Of a stretch of DNA of 64,000 nt, positions 1 to 7,482 are shown piece by piece. Under the pieces are notes generated by a model. It was not told the DNA's origin, searched no databases, and saw only the letters and a program-made list of their open reading frames with translations. Each line of letters begins with the position of its first letter. Position 1 is the first letter of the stretch. The DNA comes from Candidatus Omnitrophota bacterium (GTDB taxonomy: Bacteria; Omnitrophota; Gorgyraeia; Gygaellales; Profunditerraquicolaceae): contig JALNZI010000001.1 of assembly GCA_023229385.1 (NCBI GenBank), forward strand, positions 62,001-126,000. The letters run 5' to 3'. Position numbers and translations under genes: made by a program.

Positions 1-534
1 CCAGAAGAATTTAATAAAATAAATGAGTTATTTAATAACGGATATTTAAACCTAATAAAAAATATTCCAAATAGAGATGATATTGATTATAAACAAAATA
101 TGAAAAAATTCATCAAACATAACTTAGATTATGATGTTAAACTAAAAAGGAAAGAACTCAGAAAGTTAACATCACACATAAGTATCAAAATTAACTATTT
201 TGTATCAAAAATTAATTCAGAGCAATTAGATTATATTGATATTAAAAAAGAATACATTAAAATTGAAAATACTTTATATAAGTACACTGAGCATAGGATG
301 TTTAATAATATTAAAATATGCAAAGATACCAATTTATCATTGATGATGATACAAGATGAATATAGTGATCCAACTTCTTATAGATTTAATTTTATATTTT
401 TTTATAGAATGGCTGAAAATGGAATAAAACAAAATTATATTCAATGCAGAAATACTATTAAAAAATATGAAACTACTTTAAAGATATTAAAAAAGATGAA
501 GAGGGAAGTTGTATACCTGAATTCGCTCTATTAG
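1..534 (+). CDS. Unknown protein, 5' end outside the window
   Basis: The reading frame is open from the first base, so the gene begins upstream and only the last 177 codons are seen; the ATG at 100 is internal, not the start. The product is lysine-, asparagine- and isoleucine-rich and looks helical, with no motif I recognise. It ends in TAG at 532-534, ten bases before the primase start, so the two are probably co-transcribed and this is likely a replication-associated or other early gene. No late-promoter octamer is visible in the part seen. Function unknown. Confidence 0.7.
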   Translation, partial: PEEFNKINELFNNGYLNLIKNIPNRDDIDYKQNMKKFIKHNLDYDVKLKRKELRKLTSHISIKINYFVSKINSEQLDYIDIKKEYIKIENTLYKYTEHRMFNNIKICKDTNLSLMMIQDEYSDPTSYRFNFIFFYRMAENGIKQNYIQCRNTIKKYETTLKILKKMKREVVYLNSLY

Positions 535-544
535 TTATCATTAT

Positions 545-1663
545 ATGATGGTGACGAAATACATTCCACTTGAAGCCTATCAAGAATATCTGGAAAAGAT
601 TGTTGAAGATGGTGCAGTAGAAGTAGCTAGTGAAAGTAAGCTACTGTTTAGATGTCCAATATGTGGAGATTCAAAGAAAAGTAAATCAAAACGAAGGGGT
701 TTCTTATTAAGTGATGGCGAGCATGCCACAATGGGATGTTTAAAATGTGGAGTTAGAATACCATTTTATTATTATCTAAAGACTGAACATTCAGCATTAT
801 ATAGTGACTGGATTATGAATGTTTATGTTTTTGATAAAGAATATGAAAAAAAAGAAGAAGAATTTGCAAAAGAAACATGCTATGTAGATTATTCGGAATT
901 TTATCCATTAACCGATAAAACAGCACCAACGATACGAAATAGCGCCTTGCATTTAATAAACAGCAGAAAAATACCTAAATTAATTGCAAAAAAATTATTG
1001 TATTCTTATTCTGGAAAATTTGCAAATAGATTAATATTTCCATATTATATGAGAGATGGATCTTTTAAATATTTTGAAGCTAGAGATTTAGGAAATAATG
1101 ATATTCAAAAATATAAGTTTCCGACTGCATTACCTCAAGAATATTATAATTTAAATTTTGTTGATAAAAATAGATTATTTTTTATTTTTGAAGGATTAAT
1201 AGACTCATTTTTTATAGAAAATTCTATTACATCAGGTGGAGCTACTAAAATTGGTACATTATTAAGTGAAATAGATAAAAAATATCATAAAAATGCTGTT
1301 TTAATTTTTGATGGAGATATTGTAGGAATACGCCAAGCCTATAGATATTTTAAAAAAGGTTATAAAGTGTTTGTGTGGAATGAATCAATGTTAAAATTAT
1401 CAAAAGATGGTAAAATTGACATGAATGAATTAGTTATTAAAGGGTTCTTTGATTCTGTTTTAGATAAAAGTGGTAGAATACCTGAATCAAAAATAATGAA
1501 ATACGTTATGGTGCCTAGCATTTATAATTTGTTAGAATTTGAAATGTATTACTCAAGAATGGGTTTTGAGTTAGAGGAAAAGCTAGATGCTAAATTTATT
1601 CACAAAAGAGCAATTGAACCAGTTAAAAATAATAGGAATAAACGGAAAAGCGGGGTCCGGTAA
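545..1663 (+). CDS. DnaG-type DNA primase (T4 gp61-like)
   Basis: 372 aa. Synthesises RNA primers for lagging-strand replication together with the phage helicase. An N-terminal zinc ribbon is visible as CPIC (C37, C40) and CLKC (C65, C68). A TOPRIM catalytic core follows, with the acidic motif EGLID (E216) and the FDGD motif (D256, D258). Length is close to T4 gp61. Two in-frame ATGs (545, 548) compete for the start and no clear Shine-Dalgarno precedes them. The 3' end overlaps the dNMP kinase gene by 77 bases, which suggests translational coupling. No late-promoter box is present, fitting early or middle expression. Confidence 0.88.
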   Translation: MMVTKYIPLEAYQEYLEKIVEDGAVEVASESKLLFRCPICGDSKKSKSKRRGFLLSDGEHATMGCLKCGVRIPFYYYLKTEHSALYSDWIMNVYVFDKEYEKKEEEFAKETCYVDYSEFYPLTDKTAPTIRNSALHLINSRKIPKLIAKKLLYSYSGKFANRLIFPYYMRDGSFKYFEARDLGNNDIQKYKFPTALPQEYYNLNFVDKNRLFFIFEGLIDSFFIENSITSGGATKIGTLLSEIDKKYHKNAVLIFDGDIVGIRQAYRYFKKGYKVFVWNESMLKLSKDGKIDMNELVIKGFFDSVLDKSGRIPESKIMKYVMVPSIYNLLEFEMYYSRMGFELEEKLDAKFIHKRAIEPVKNNRNKRKSGVR

Positions 1664-2150
1664 GGATTTCATAGCTAAAAACTGTTATCCTAGATATTTT
1701 CAAATCGCTTTTGCTGATCATTTTAAATATGATTTAGTTGGTAAAAAAATACGCACATATGAAGATGTATATGTAACTAAGACACCTGAGACTAGACATA
1801 TCATGCAAGAATACGGAACAGAAAAAGGCCGTAATGTGTATGGCGAGGATGTTTGGATTAATTGTACTGAATCTATGATATATAATATTTTTAATAGAAA
1901 TCATATACAGGATTTTATATTTCCAGATGTTAGATATGATAATGAAGCTCAATTTATTAGAAATTTAGGTGGAATTGTTATTTCAATTGAATCAAATAGA
2001 AATTTATCAACTATGGATGATACTGCAAAAAAGCATTCATCTGAATCAGATATATCATCTGATTTATTAGATGTTATTGTTACTAATAATTTAGATGATG
2101 ATTTAGCTTCAATAAAAGATCAATTAAGTATTTGGTTACCTATAAAATAA
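1587..2150 (+). CDS. Deoxynucleoside monophosphate kinase (T4 gp1-like)
   Basis: 187 aa. Expected to phosphorylate dNMPs to dNDPs for phage DNA synthesis. A P-loop, GKAGSGKD (residues 20-27), lies near the N terminus after a short beta strand (LKIIGING), as in T4 gp1 and other P-loop nucleotide kinases. The ATG at 1587 is preceded by a good Shine-Dalgarno (AGAGGA, eight-base spacing) inside the primase gene, which supports the long 77-base overlap. A TTG at 1614 is a weaker alternative start. It is adjacent to replication genes and has no late box. Substrate range cannot be read from sequence. Confidence 0.8.
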   Translation: MLNLFTKEQLNQLKIIGINGKAGSGKDFIAKNCYPRYFQIAFADHFKYDLVGKKIRTYEDVYVTKTPETRHIMQEYGTEKGRNVYGEDVWINCTESMIYNIFNRNHIQDFIFPDVRYDNEAQFIRNLGGIVISIESNRNLSTMDDTAKKHSSESDISSDLLDVIVTNNLDDDLASIKDQLSIWLPIK

Positions 2151-2163
2151 GTAGTATTTTTCC

Positions 2164-2171
2164 TATAAATA
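2164..2171 (+). promoter_or_regulatory. Late promoter box TATAAATA
   Basis: Exact match to the T4 late promoter, nine bases before the resolvase ATG and with no Shine-Dalgarno between. By T4 geometry transcription would start about four bases before the ATG. Confidence 0.75.
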
Positions 2172-2180
2172 TTCAGTATT

Positions 2181-2882
2181 ATGAATATTGTTGGATGCGA
2201 TTTATCTATAAATGGATCTGGTTTCACTGTATTAGAATGTAATGATAATTTAGATGTTACAAATGTTTTTTTCTTAGGATTTACTAAAATTAAAAAATTA
2301 GTTAGGCATTTAAATAATCTACATATTGAATTATTGCCAAAAAATTATAGTGAATATCCGTATCATTGTCGTGGAAATATAATTTTTGATATTTTTGCGA
2401 AATATTATAATCCAGGTAATTTAGATTTTATGGTAGTTGAAGATTATTCATTTGGATCAAAGGGTAACACTTTTGATATAGCTGAGGTAATTGGAGGAAT
2501 TAAAAATAGATTTTATCAATTAAGAATTCCATATAAGAAATACTCCCCAAGCACGATTAAACTCTTTGCAACTGGTAAGGGGAGCGCTGATAAGGTTTTT
2601 ATGGGATTGGCCTTTGAACAGCTTAAAAACGGCCTTATTGACGATTCTGTTGCATTGCCTAGCTATGAATCACCTAAAGCAGATCTAGTAGATTCATTTT
2701 GGGCAGCTCAATTATATCGTCATGAATTACTATATCTTAAACACGGTGAACCATATTCCGATATATTAAAGCCATATGGTGAAAAATCAATAGCTGCTTT
2801 AATTGGTGGAAACAAAAAAGTAAAAACCGCTCCAGCTATGGAACATGAAACTATTCTATATCATAATGAATATTTAAACTAA
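2181..2882 (+). CDS. RuvC-like Holliday junction resolvase
   Basis: 233 aa. An RNase H-fold crossover-junction endonuclease that probably resolves branched replicative DNA before packaging, the role T4 gives to endonuclease VII. The first strand carries D7 (GCDLSINGSG), a second acidic site is E87/D88 (VVEDYSFGSKG), and the C-terminal helix carries D168 and D171 in the RuvC-like DLVDSFWAAQLY pattern. It has an exact late promoter box and no Shine-Dalgarno, so it is a late gene despite following replication genes. The 3' end overlaps the convergent gene by 32 bases. Confidence 0.82.
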   Translation: MNIVGCDLSINGSGFTVLECNDNLDVTNVFFLGFTKIKKLVRHLNNLHIELLPKNYSEYPYHCRGNIIFDIFAKYYNPGNLDFMVVEDYSFGSKGNTFDIAEVIGGIKNRFYQLRIPYKKYSPSTIKLFATGKGSADKVFMGLAFEQLKNGLIDDSVALPSYESPKADLVDSFWAAQLYRHELLYLKHGEPYSDILKPYGEKSIAALIGGNKKVKTAPAMEHETILYHNEYLN

Positions 2883-3477
2883 AGACTCTACCTTCTCTTT
2901 GGTAAGTCAATCCTTTTAATACTTCCAACTGTAATACTATATAATAATCACTGATAGCATTCTCAACTTCAGTAAATAGTAATTCACTTTTGCCTCCATT
3001 GAAAGTTAAAGGCACTTTAACTAAATTATTAAATTTATTATCATTTACATAGTAAGATTCTAAATTTTCTATTGCAATCGAGCTTAATGTATTAACTGGT
3101 TTAATATAATTTTGAGATAAACCAATTCTAATAACACTAGAATCATCAATTGTTGAATTTATCCATAATGCAATGTTTTTAACAACAGTGTACGTTCTGT
3201 TGTAGCAATAATTAGAACATTCATCTGTTATTGTTAATCCTCTAGAATTCAACGAATATTCAATATTTTTATTTAAGTTTAATTGTAATTTTATCCAATT
3301 TTCATAAGAAAATGAGCGGGATTTTAGATACGGGGCATATACTGGATAATTTAATGAATCAGCTACTTCACAGGTAGTTGCGCTATCAATTGATTTAAAC
3401 GCTAGACTAGATATTTCAAAAGAATAGCCGGATGATCCAGTTGATTTTAATAAAACAAAATTAATCAAGTCATTCAT
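2851..3477 (-). CDS. Unknown late protein (208 aa)
   Basis: I do not recognise this protein. It is rich in serine, asparagine and tyrosine with predicted beta strands and no signal peptide or membrane segment, a composition shared with the structural proteins of this phage. An AATAAATA late box lies seven bases before the ATG with no Shine-Dalgarno. Its 3' end overlaps the resolvase gene by 32 bases in the convergent direction. A minor virion protein is likely from promoter class and composition, but this is inference. Confidence 0.7.
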   Translation of the reverse strand: MNDLINFVLLKSTGSSGYSFEISSLAFKSIDSATTCEVADSLNYPVYAPYLKSRSFSYENWIKLQLNLNKNIEYSLNSRGLTITDECSNYCYNRTYTVVKNIALWINSTIDDSSVIRIGLSQNYIKPVNTLSSIAIENLESYYVNDNKFNNLVKVPLTFNGGKSELLFTEVENAISDYYIVLQLEVLKGLTYQREGRVFSLNIHYDIE

Positions 3478-3484
3478 TATTTAA

Positions 3485-3492
3485 TATTTATT
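3485..3492 (-). promoter_or_regulatory. Late promoter box AATAAATA
   Basis: One mismatch to TATAAATA, seven bases before the ATG of the minus-strand gene at 3477; no Shine-Dalgarno. Confidence 0.6.
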
Positions 3493-3573
3493 ATTCTCAT
3501 ATAACTTACTATTTTAATTTAGTTATATACATTAAAGGGATTGGTCATTAATTTAAATTTTGAGGTGTAAACA

Positions 3574-4752
3574 TTGAGAGCTACAAATTCTACTTTACTT
3601 AAAACTTCTAGCATTAGATACTATGATAAAAAAATAAAGCAATGCTCTTTATTTACTAAAGAAGAAGAAATAAGTATTTTTACGTTAATGTTTAATATTA
3701 AAAAAAACATATGCAATATACTATTAAATGATATTAATATATTCAATAAATTTAAAAAAATAGCTAGCGAATATTTAGATAATGACAATTTAATGGATTT
3801 TATTTTATTTGATACTGATTTTTGTAAAACTTCAGATTTAGAGGAAATTGTTGATTTTTACGAAACAGCAACTAACTCAATTATATTATTAGAAAAATAC
3901 GAAGATACAAAAGATTATACTAATTTGATTTATTTTAGTAATGAAGCTTTTAATAGTTTAATTTGCTTATTATCAAATGAAGAAAGAGAAAAATATAACA
4001 TAGATAGCTTATTAAAAATAATTGATTCAATTAGGGATAGAATAATTGAACATAATTTAGCAATGGCAGTTGAACTAGCATTAAAATATAAAAACACTAT
4101 ACAAATCTCATTAGATGATGCAATACAGGGCGCAATGATTGGATTATCTATTGCTGTTGATAAGTTCAACCCTTTTATAAAAACTAAATTGTCAACCTCG
4201 GCTTATTCTTGGATATTCCAAGGTATTCAAAGACTAAATGATAATACTTGTGAATTAATACAAACTCCATGTAATATCATTGAACAAAGTAAGAAAAATA
4301 ATAAAATAATAAATGACTTATTAAAAAGCAAAGGATCGTTTCCTAGCGCAGATGAAATATGCGAAGCTGCCGGAAATGATTCATATCTAGTATCTATTAA
4401 AAGATATGATTCATTTGATTCAGTGGATGCAAATAATATTCAGTTATGCGATAAGATAAAAGATCCAAATATTGCAGATAATACTACTATTTTAGAATAT
4501 AATAAACTTAAAAATAAAATGAAAGATATTATTAATTCTTTGGATGATAAAGAAAAAGAAATAATTGAATTAATGTTTGGTTATAATAATAAAGAACCGT
4601 TAAGCAATAAAGCAATAATGGATAAATTAAGCATAGATAATTATTCTTTTAACAAATTAAGAACCATTGCTTTAAATAAAGTTAAAGATTTAGTTGAAGA
4701 AGAATTTGAATTCGACAATTGGAGAGAAATTTTTGAAAGCGAGGAGTTATAA
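3574..4752 (+). CDS. Sigma-70 family factor, candidate late sigma (T4 gp55 role)
   Basis: 392 aa. Directs host RNA polymerase to phage promoters. Sigma region 2 is clear at about 155-222 (HNLAMAVELALKYKNT, then LDDAIQGAMIGL and STSAYSWIFQGIQR). A region-3-like helix (FPSADEICEAAG) lies near 256-267 and region 4 lies near 317-375 (LDDKEKEIIELMFGYNNKEP). It is larger than T4 gp55, which has a much reduced architecture. The C-terminal tail DNWREIFESEEL is acidic and aromatic, where gp55 carries its sliding-clamp-binding motif. Translation starts at TTG with Shine-Dalgarno GAGGTG six bases upstream; no late box, so it is made before the late genes. It is the only sigma gene in a window full of TATAAATA-like boxes. 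Confidence 0.85.
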   Translation: MRATNSTLLKTSSIRYYDKKIKQCSLFTKEEEISIFTLMFNIKKNICNILLNDINIFNKFKKIASEYLDNDNLMDFILFDTDFCKTSDLEEIVDFYETATNSIILLEKYEDTKDYTNLIYFSNEAFNSLICLLSNEEREKYNIDSLLKIIDSIRDRIIEHNLAMAVELALKYKNTIQISLDDAIQGAMIGLSIAVDKFNPFIKTKLSTSAYSWIFQGIQRLNDNTCELIQTPCNIIEQSKKNNKIINDLLKSKGSFPSADEICEAAGNDSYLVSIKRYDSFDSVDANNIQLCDKIKDPNIADNTTILEYNKLKNKMKDIINSLDDKEKEIIELMFGYNNKEPLSNKAIMDKLSIDNYSFNKLRTIALNKVKDLVEEEFEFDNWREIFESEEL

Positions 4753-5093
4753 TGTCAATAAGTGATAACAAATACACTGGTAAAAAAACTAAAACTAAAT
4801 TAAAAAGATTGATTAGTTCTTCTAAATTATTAAAAGATGCTAAACATTGCAAAACTTTTACTAGTAAAATTACCTATAGTATTTTTAAAGATGAAAAGCT
4901 GATATATTCTAATAATTATATGAGCGCAATAAATTGTTCAGACCTAAATAGTTACTCGAAAATTATAATAAATACTATAAGACTCAATGGAGCTACTGAA
5001 ATAAATTCAGATAGAAACAGAATAACAATCACATCTAAAACTTGTGATAATTTGATGTTAAAATCTTCAATTGAGTTAATAGGAATAAAGTAA
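4752..5093 (+). CDS. Unknown small basic protein (113 aa)
   Basis: The start ATG shares one base with the sigma stop (TAATG) and is preceded by GAGGAG, so it is translationally coupled to the sigma factor. The N terminus is lysine-rich (KKTKTKLKRL). I do not recognise a family. Size and position resemble T4 gp33, the late coactivator, but I see no sequence similarity, so this is only a hypothesis to test. Confidence 0.65.
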   Translation: MSISDNKYTGKKTKTKLKRLISSSKLLKDAKHCKTFTSKITYSIFKDEKLIYSNNYMSAINCSDLNSYSKIIINTIRLNGATEINSDRNRITITSKTCDNLMLKSSIELIGIK

Positions 5094-5094
5094 T

Positions 5095-5412
5095 ATGTCA
5101 TTAAAAAATTTTGTAGACAATTGTGTATTAATTGCAAATTTTCATCCCAAATCAACTAGAATAAGTTTTGAAAATGATATTTGTATTAAAGCTGGAATAA
5201 ATTCATTTATGAATTCATTGGAGTATAGAGATAATTATATTATAATTTCTAATTCTTTAGATGACTCTGCGGTATTTATTGAAGCAATAACGCCAATAGC
5301 TAAGGTATTAGTTTTAATTGATGGAAGAGGTACATTAATTATCGGAGATAGTGACTATCAATATTTAACTAATTATGTTAATATATTGTTTTCACAAATA
5401 CCTAAAGATTAA
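5095..5412 (+). CDS. Unknown small protein (105 aa)
   Basis: Begins one base after the preceding stop, with GGAATAA upstream as a weak Shine-Dalgarno; third gene of the sigma-factor cluster. It appears alternately alpha/beta (ending YQYLTNYVNILFSQIPKD), with no motif I recognise. The stop TAA overlaps the stop of the convergent gp13 gene in a shared TTAA. Confidence 0.6.
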   Translation: MSLKNFVDNCVLIANFHPKSTRISFENDICIKAGINSFMNSLEYRDNYIIISNSLDDSAVFIEAITPIAKVLVLIDGRGTLIIGDSDYQYLTNYVNILFSQIPKD

Positions 5413-6173
5413 TATATCCCTATCATAGGTTGAGCACTTTCGCCAATCAATTGCGCTTCATATTTTTCTCGATCTTTTACTCCCATGTCATAAACAAATT
5501 GACCATTTACCTTGCCCCCACCTGGAAGTGGTCTATCATATAAATTTAGCACAATTCCCCATATTTCTTTTAATCTAGCAACTGCTATTTCAACAAACAA
5601 AGGGTGGCCAAATACTTGTCCTAATTCTGCTCTTCTATAAACTCTACCTATTAAAAATCTTCCACCATATGAATTATCAAAAGTAGGAGGAGGTGGAGTT
5701 ATATGTAATTCTTTTTCTCCTTTGGAATTAAATATTAATTTTGAATAATATTGAGGGCCACAAGATCTATTAATTTCAGCTAGATTCATTTTAGCGGCGG
5801 TATATCCAGCCATATTCCAATCTTGATAATTAACACTCATGGTTAAAAAGCTTTCCATAGACCCAACATCTAGCATCATAAATGGATTAGCTAGCATTCC
5901 ATTAAATGATGCATATACCTCAATAACATCTTCTACCCAATATGGTACAGGATATATAGATTGTCCAGGTATAGCTGGAATAGTTATCCAACTCATGTAA
6001 GAAGATTCATTGGCATTATGTCTAAAAAAGAAATCTAAGGTTTGATTAATTGTATCATCTAGGTGATTTCTAGGTGATATTGAATCGGGAAATAATTTCA
6101 AATCAATATTATGCATAGGTGCTCCCAATTTTAGCATAATACTCTCCGACACTTGACTTCTAGTTAAAAACAT
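5409..6173 (-). CDS. Neck protein, T4 gp13-like head completion
   Basis: 254 aa (T4 gp13 is 309). Part of the collar that closes the filled head and docks the tail. The N terminus MLKLGAPMHNIDL matches gp13's RRLGAPIINVEL and leads into the helical bundle of head-tail adaptors. The C-terminal segment follows gp13 closely: a helix, then the loop RPLPGGGKVNGQ (gp13 has MMLPGGVTIDGQ), then EKYEAQL and the end PMIGIY (gp13 PFGILVG). It has Shine-Dalgarno AGAAGG and a late box 18 bases upstream. It is isolated from the gp14/gp15 cluster some 45 kb away in the window. Confidence 0.83.
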   Translation of the reverse strand: MFLTRSQVSESIMLKLGAPMHNIDLKLFPDSISPRNHLDDTINQTLDFFFRHNANESSYMSWITIPAIPGQSIYPVPYWVEDVIEVYASFNGMLANPFMMLDVGSMESFLTMSVNYQDWNMAGYTAAKMNLAEINRSCGPQYYSKLIFNSKGEKELHITPPPPTFDNSYGGRFLIGRVYRRAELGQVFGHPLFVEIAVARLKEIWGIVLNLYDRPLPGGGKVNGQFVYDMGVKDREKYEAQLIGESAQPMIGIY

Positions 6174-6191
6174 TTAGTACCTTCTACCTAT

Positions 6192-6199
6192 TATTTATA
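6192..6199 (-). promoter_or_regulatory. Late promoter box TATAAATA (divergent pair)
   Basis: Exact box, 18 bases before the gp13-like ATG with a Shine-Dalgarno between. It is half of the 12-base palindrome TATTTATAAATA (6192-6203). Confidence 0.72.
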
Positions 6200-6203
6200 A
6201 ATA
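6196..6203 (+). promoter_or_regulatory. Late promoter box TATAAATA (divergent pair)
   Basis: Exact box, 18 bases before the ATG at 6222, with TAAGGA as Shine-Dalgarno. It overlaps the minus-strand box by four bases. Confidence 0.72.
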
Positions 6204-6221
6204 AATACTAAGGACTATAAA

Positions 6222-7040
6222 ATGAATTCTGTAAAATACATTAATTTAAATAAAGCTAAAGTAACTCTATTAGAGACTTTAGTTGGAACTAGATATAAAT
6301 CTAAAAACAAATTCAAAAAAGCTTTTTTTGAATCAATTGAAAAAAGATTTATATTAACAGAGGGAATTAAAGAAAATTTATCTAAATTAGTTGATGATGT
6401 TATGTTCTTTTTCAAGAATACGGCTGAAAACAACAAAAGATTAGATTATTTAATAAATGTAGGTAAAAAAGCATTAAGTTTACATGGATTCACTAATGCA
6501 CCTGCATTAAATAGAACATTGCATGCATTTATTGGGAAAGAACCAACTGGAGATAGATTAAAACAATTTTTAAAATTATGGATGAATTATTTAGTTTATA
6601 GTTATGATGGCAAAAGTCCAATAATAACATTTAATATGGAATTAGGTGCATTAGAATCAGCACTTAAAGCTTTCAAAAATAATGGAGCTTTACAGGGATA
6701 TAATAACAATATTGATGAATTATTATCAGAAAATGGTTTAATATACATTTTGAAAAAACTTTCAAATAGATTAAATGATGGGGCTGAAGAATTAAAAAAT
6801 AATGCCGAATATAGAACTAATAATAAAGTTGAAGCTAAACCAAACATTTCGGATAAAATAAGTATTAAAAAGCAAGGTGAAAATAAATTAATTAAATTAG
6901 ATAATAACGAAGATTTAACAAATTTATTTACTTCATATCAAGAAAGAGAACAGTTCCCTAAAGATAAAAGATTTAAAACTTATGCATATGAATCAGTATA
7001 TAATGCTTTTATAATTGCTCTAGATACTCTGATAGGGTAA
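6222..7040 (+). CDS. Unknown late protein (272 aa)
   Basis: No family recognised. Largely helical and lysine-rich, with a helical core to about residue 180 followed by a charged, low-complexity linker (about 190-240). It has a late box plus Shine-Dalgarno, shared back to back with gp13. The 3' end overlaps the convergent gene by 32 bases. Late timing suggests a virion or assembly role. Confidence 0.7.
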   Translation: MNSVKYINLNKAKVTLLETLVGTRYKSKNKFKKAFFESIEKRFILTEGIKENLSKLVDDVMFFFKNTAENNKRLDYLINVGKKALSLHGFTNAPALNRTLHAFIGKEPTGDRLKQFLKLWMNYLVYSYDGKSPIITFNMELGALESALKAFKNNGALQGYNNNIDELLSENGLIYILKKLSNRLNDGAEELKNNAEYRTNNKVEAKPNISDKISIKKQGENKLIKLDNNEDLTNLFTSYQEREQFPKDKRFKTYAYESVYNAFIIALDTLIG

Positions 7041-7374
7041 TAAGAGAATCTCCAAAATCTGTCACGCACAAGCCAATCTTAATAATGTTTAAATAGTCCT
7101 CATCAAATTTAATATTGGCTTCTTTACATACCCCTAATACATAATCTAACGATCCGATTCTAAATCCCTCCATATACAGGTATTCTTCAAAATATTCAAT
7201 TGAAGTAATTCTGCAATAATTATGCGCATCTAATTTTGAATTAATGGCATCCCGATATCCAATTACAAACAATTTAAGTAATTCATCACTAATCAGACTT
7301 TGATTCAATGGCTTTCCATATTCAAGTTCCAAAGTAGCTCGAATAAGAATATTCTTAGTGATCGTAACTGCCAT
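7009..7374 (-). CDS. Unknown protein (121 aa)
   Basis: I place the start at 7374 (MAVTITKN), not the longer in-frame ATG at 7392, because GAGGTG lies five bases before it. The protein is acidic and mostly helical; I do not recognise it. It lacks a late box but has a plausible host-type promoter just upstream, so it may be an early gene between late genes. It overlaps the convergent plus-strand gene by 32 bases. Confidence 0.65.
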   Translation of the reverse strand: MAVTITKNILIRATLELEYGKPLNQSLISDELLKLFVIGYRDAINSKLDAHNYCRITSIEYFEEYLYMEGFRIGSLDYVLGVCKEANIKFDEDYLNIIKIGLCVTDFGDSLITLSEYLEQL

Positions 7375-7396
7375 GATGCACCTCGCTTTCAAGTTG

Positions 7397-7424
7397 AATA
7401 TAAAAAAATTGCCCTTTTTGGCAA
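7397..7424 (-). promoter_or_regulatory. Possible sigma-70 type promoter
   Basis: TTGCCA (7419-7424) and TATATT (7397-7402) with 16-base spacing, followed by a short leader containing GAGGTG. The -35 element overlaps a small TTGCC/GGCAA hairpin. Weak evidence. Confidence 0.3.
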
Positions 7425-7425
7425 C

Positions 7426-7454
7426 AAAAAAAGCGAAGTAGTTAAACTTCGCTT
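7426..7454 (-). terminator. Intrinsic terminator of the capsid gene
   Basis: Read on the minus strand, an eight-base-pair stem (AAGCGAAG/CTTCGCTT, 7431-7454) with an eight-base loop is followed by a T run. It lies about 30 bases past the capsid stop. Confidence 0.85.
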
Positions 7455-7482
7455 CATTTAAATACTGACGATTATGCTATTA

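Noticed and set aside
4752..5093. Assigning the 113-aa protein as late coactivator gp33
   Set aside because: Only size and position agree; no sequence similarity could be seen, so it is left as unknown.
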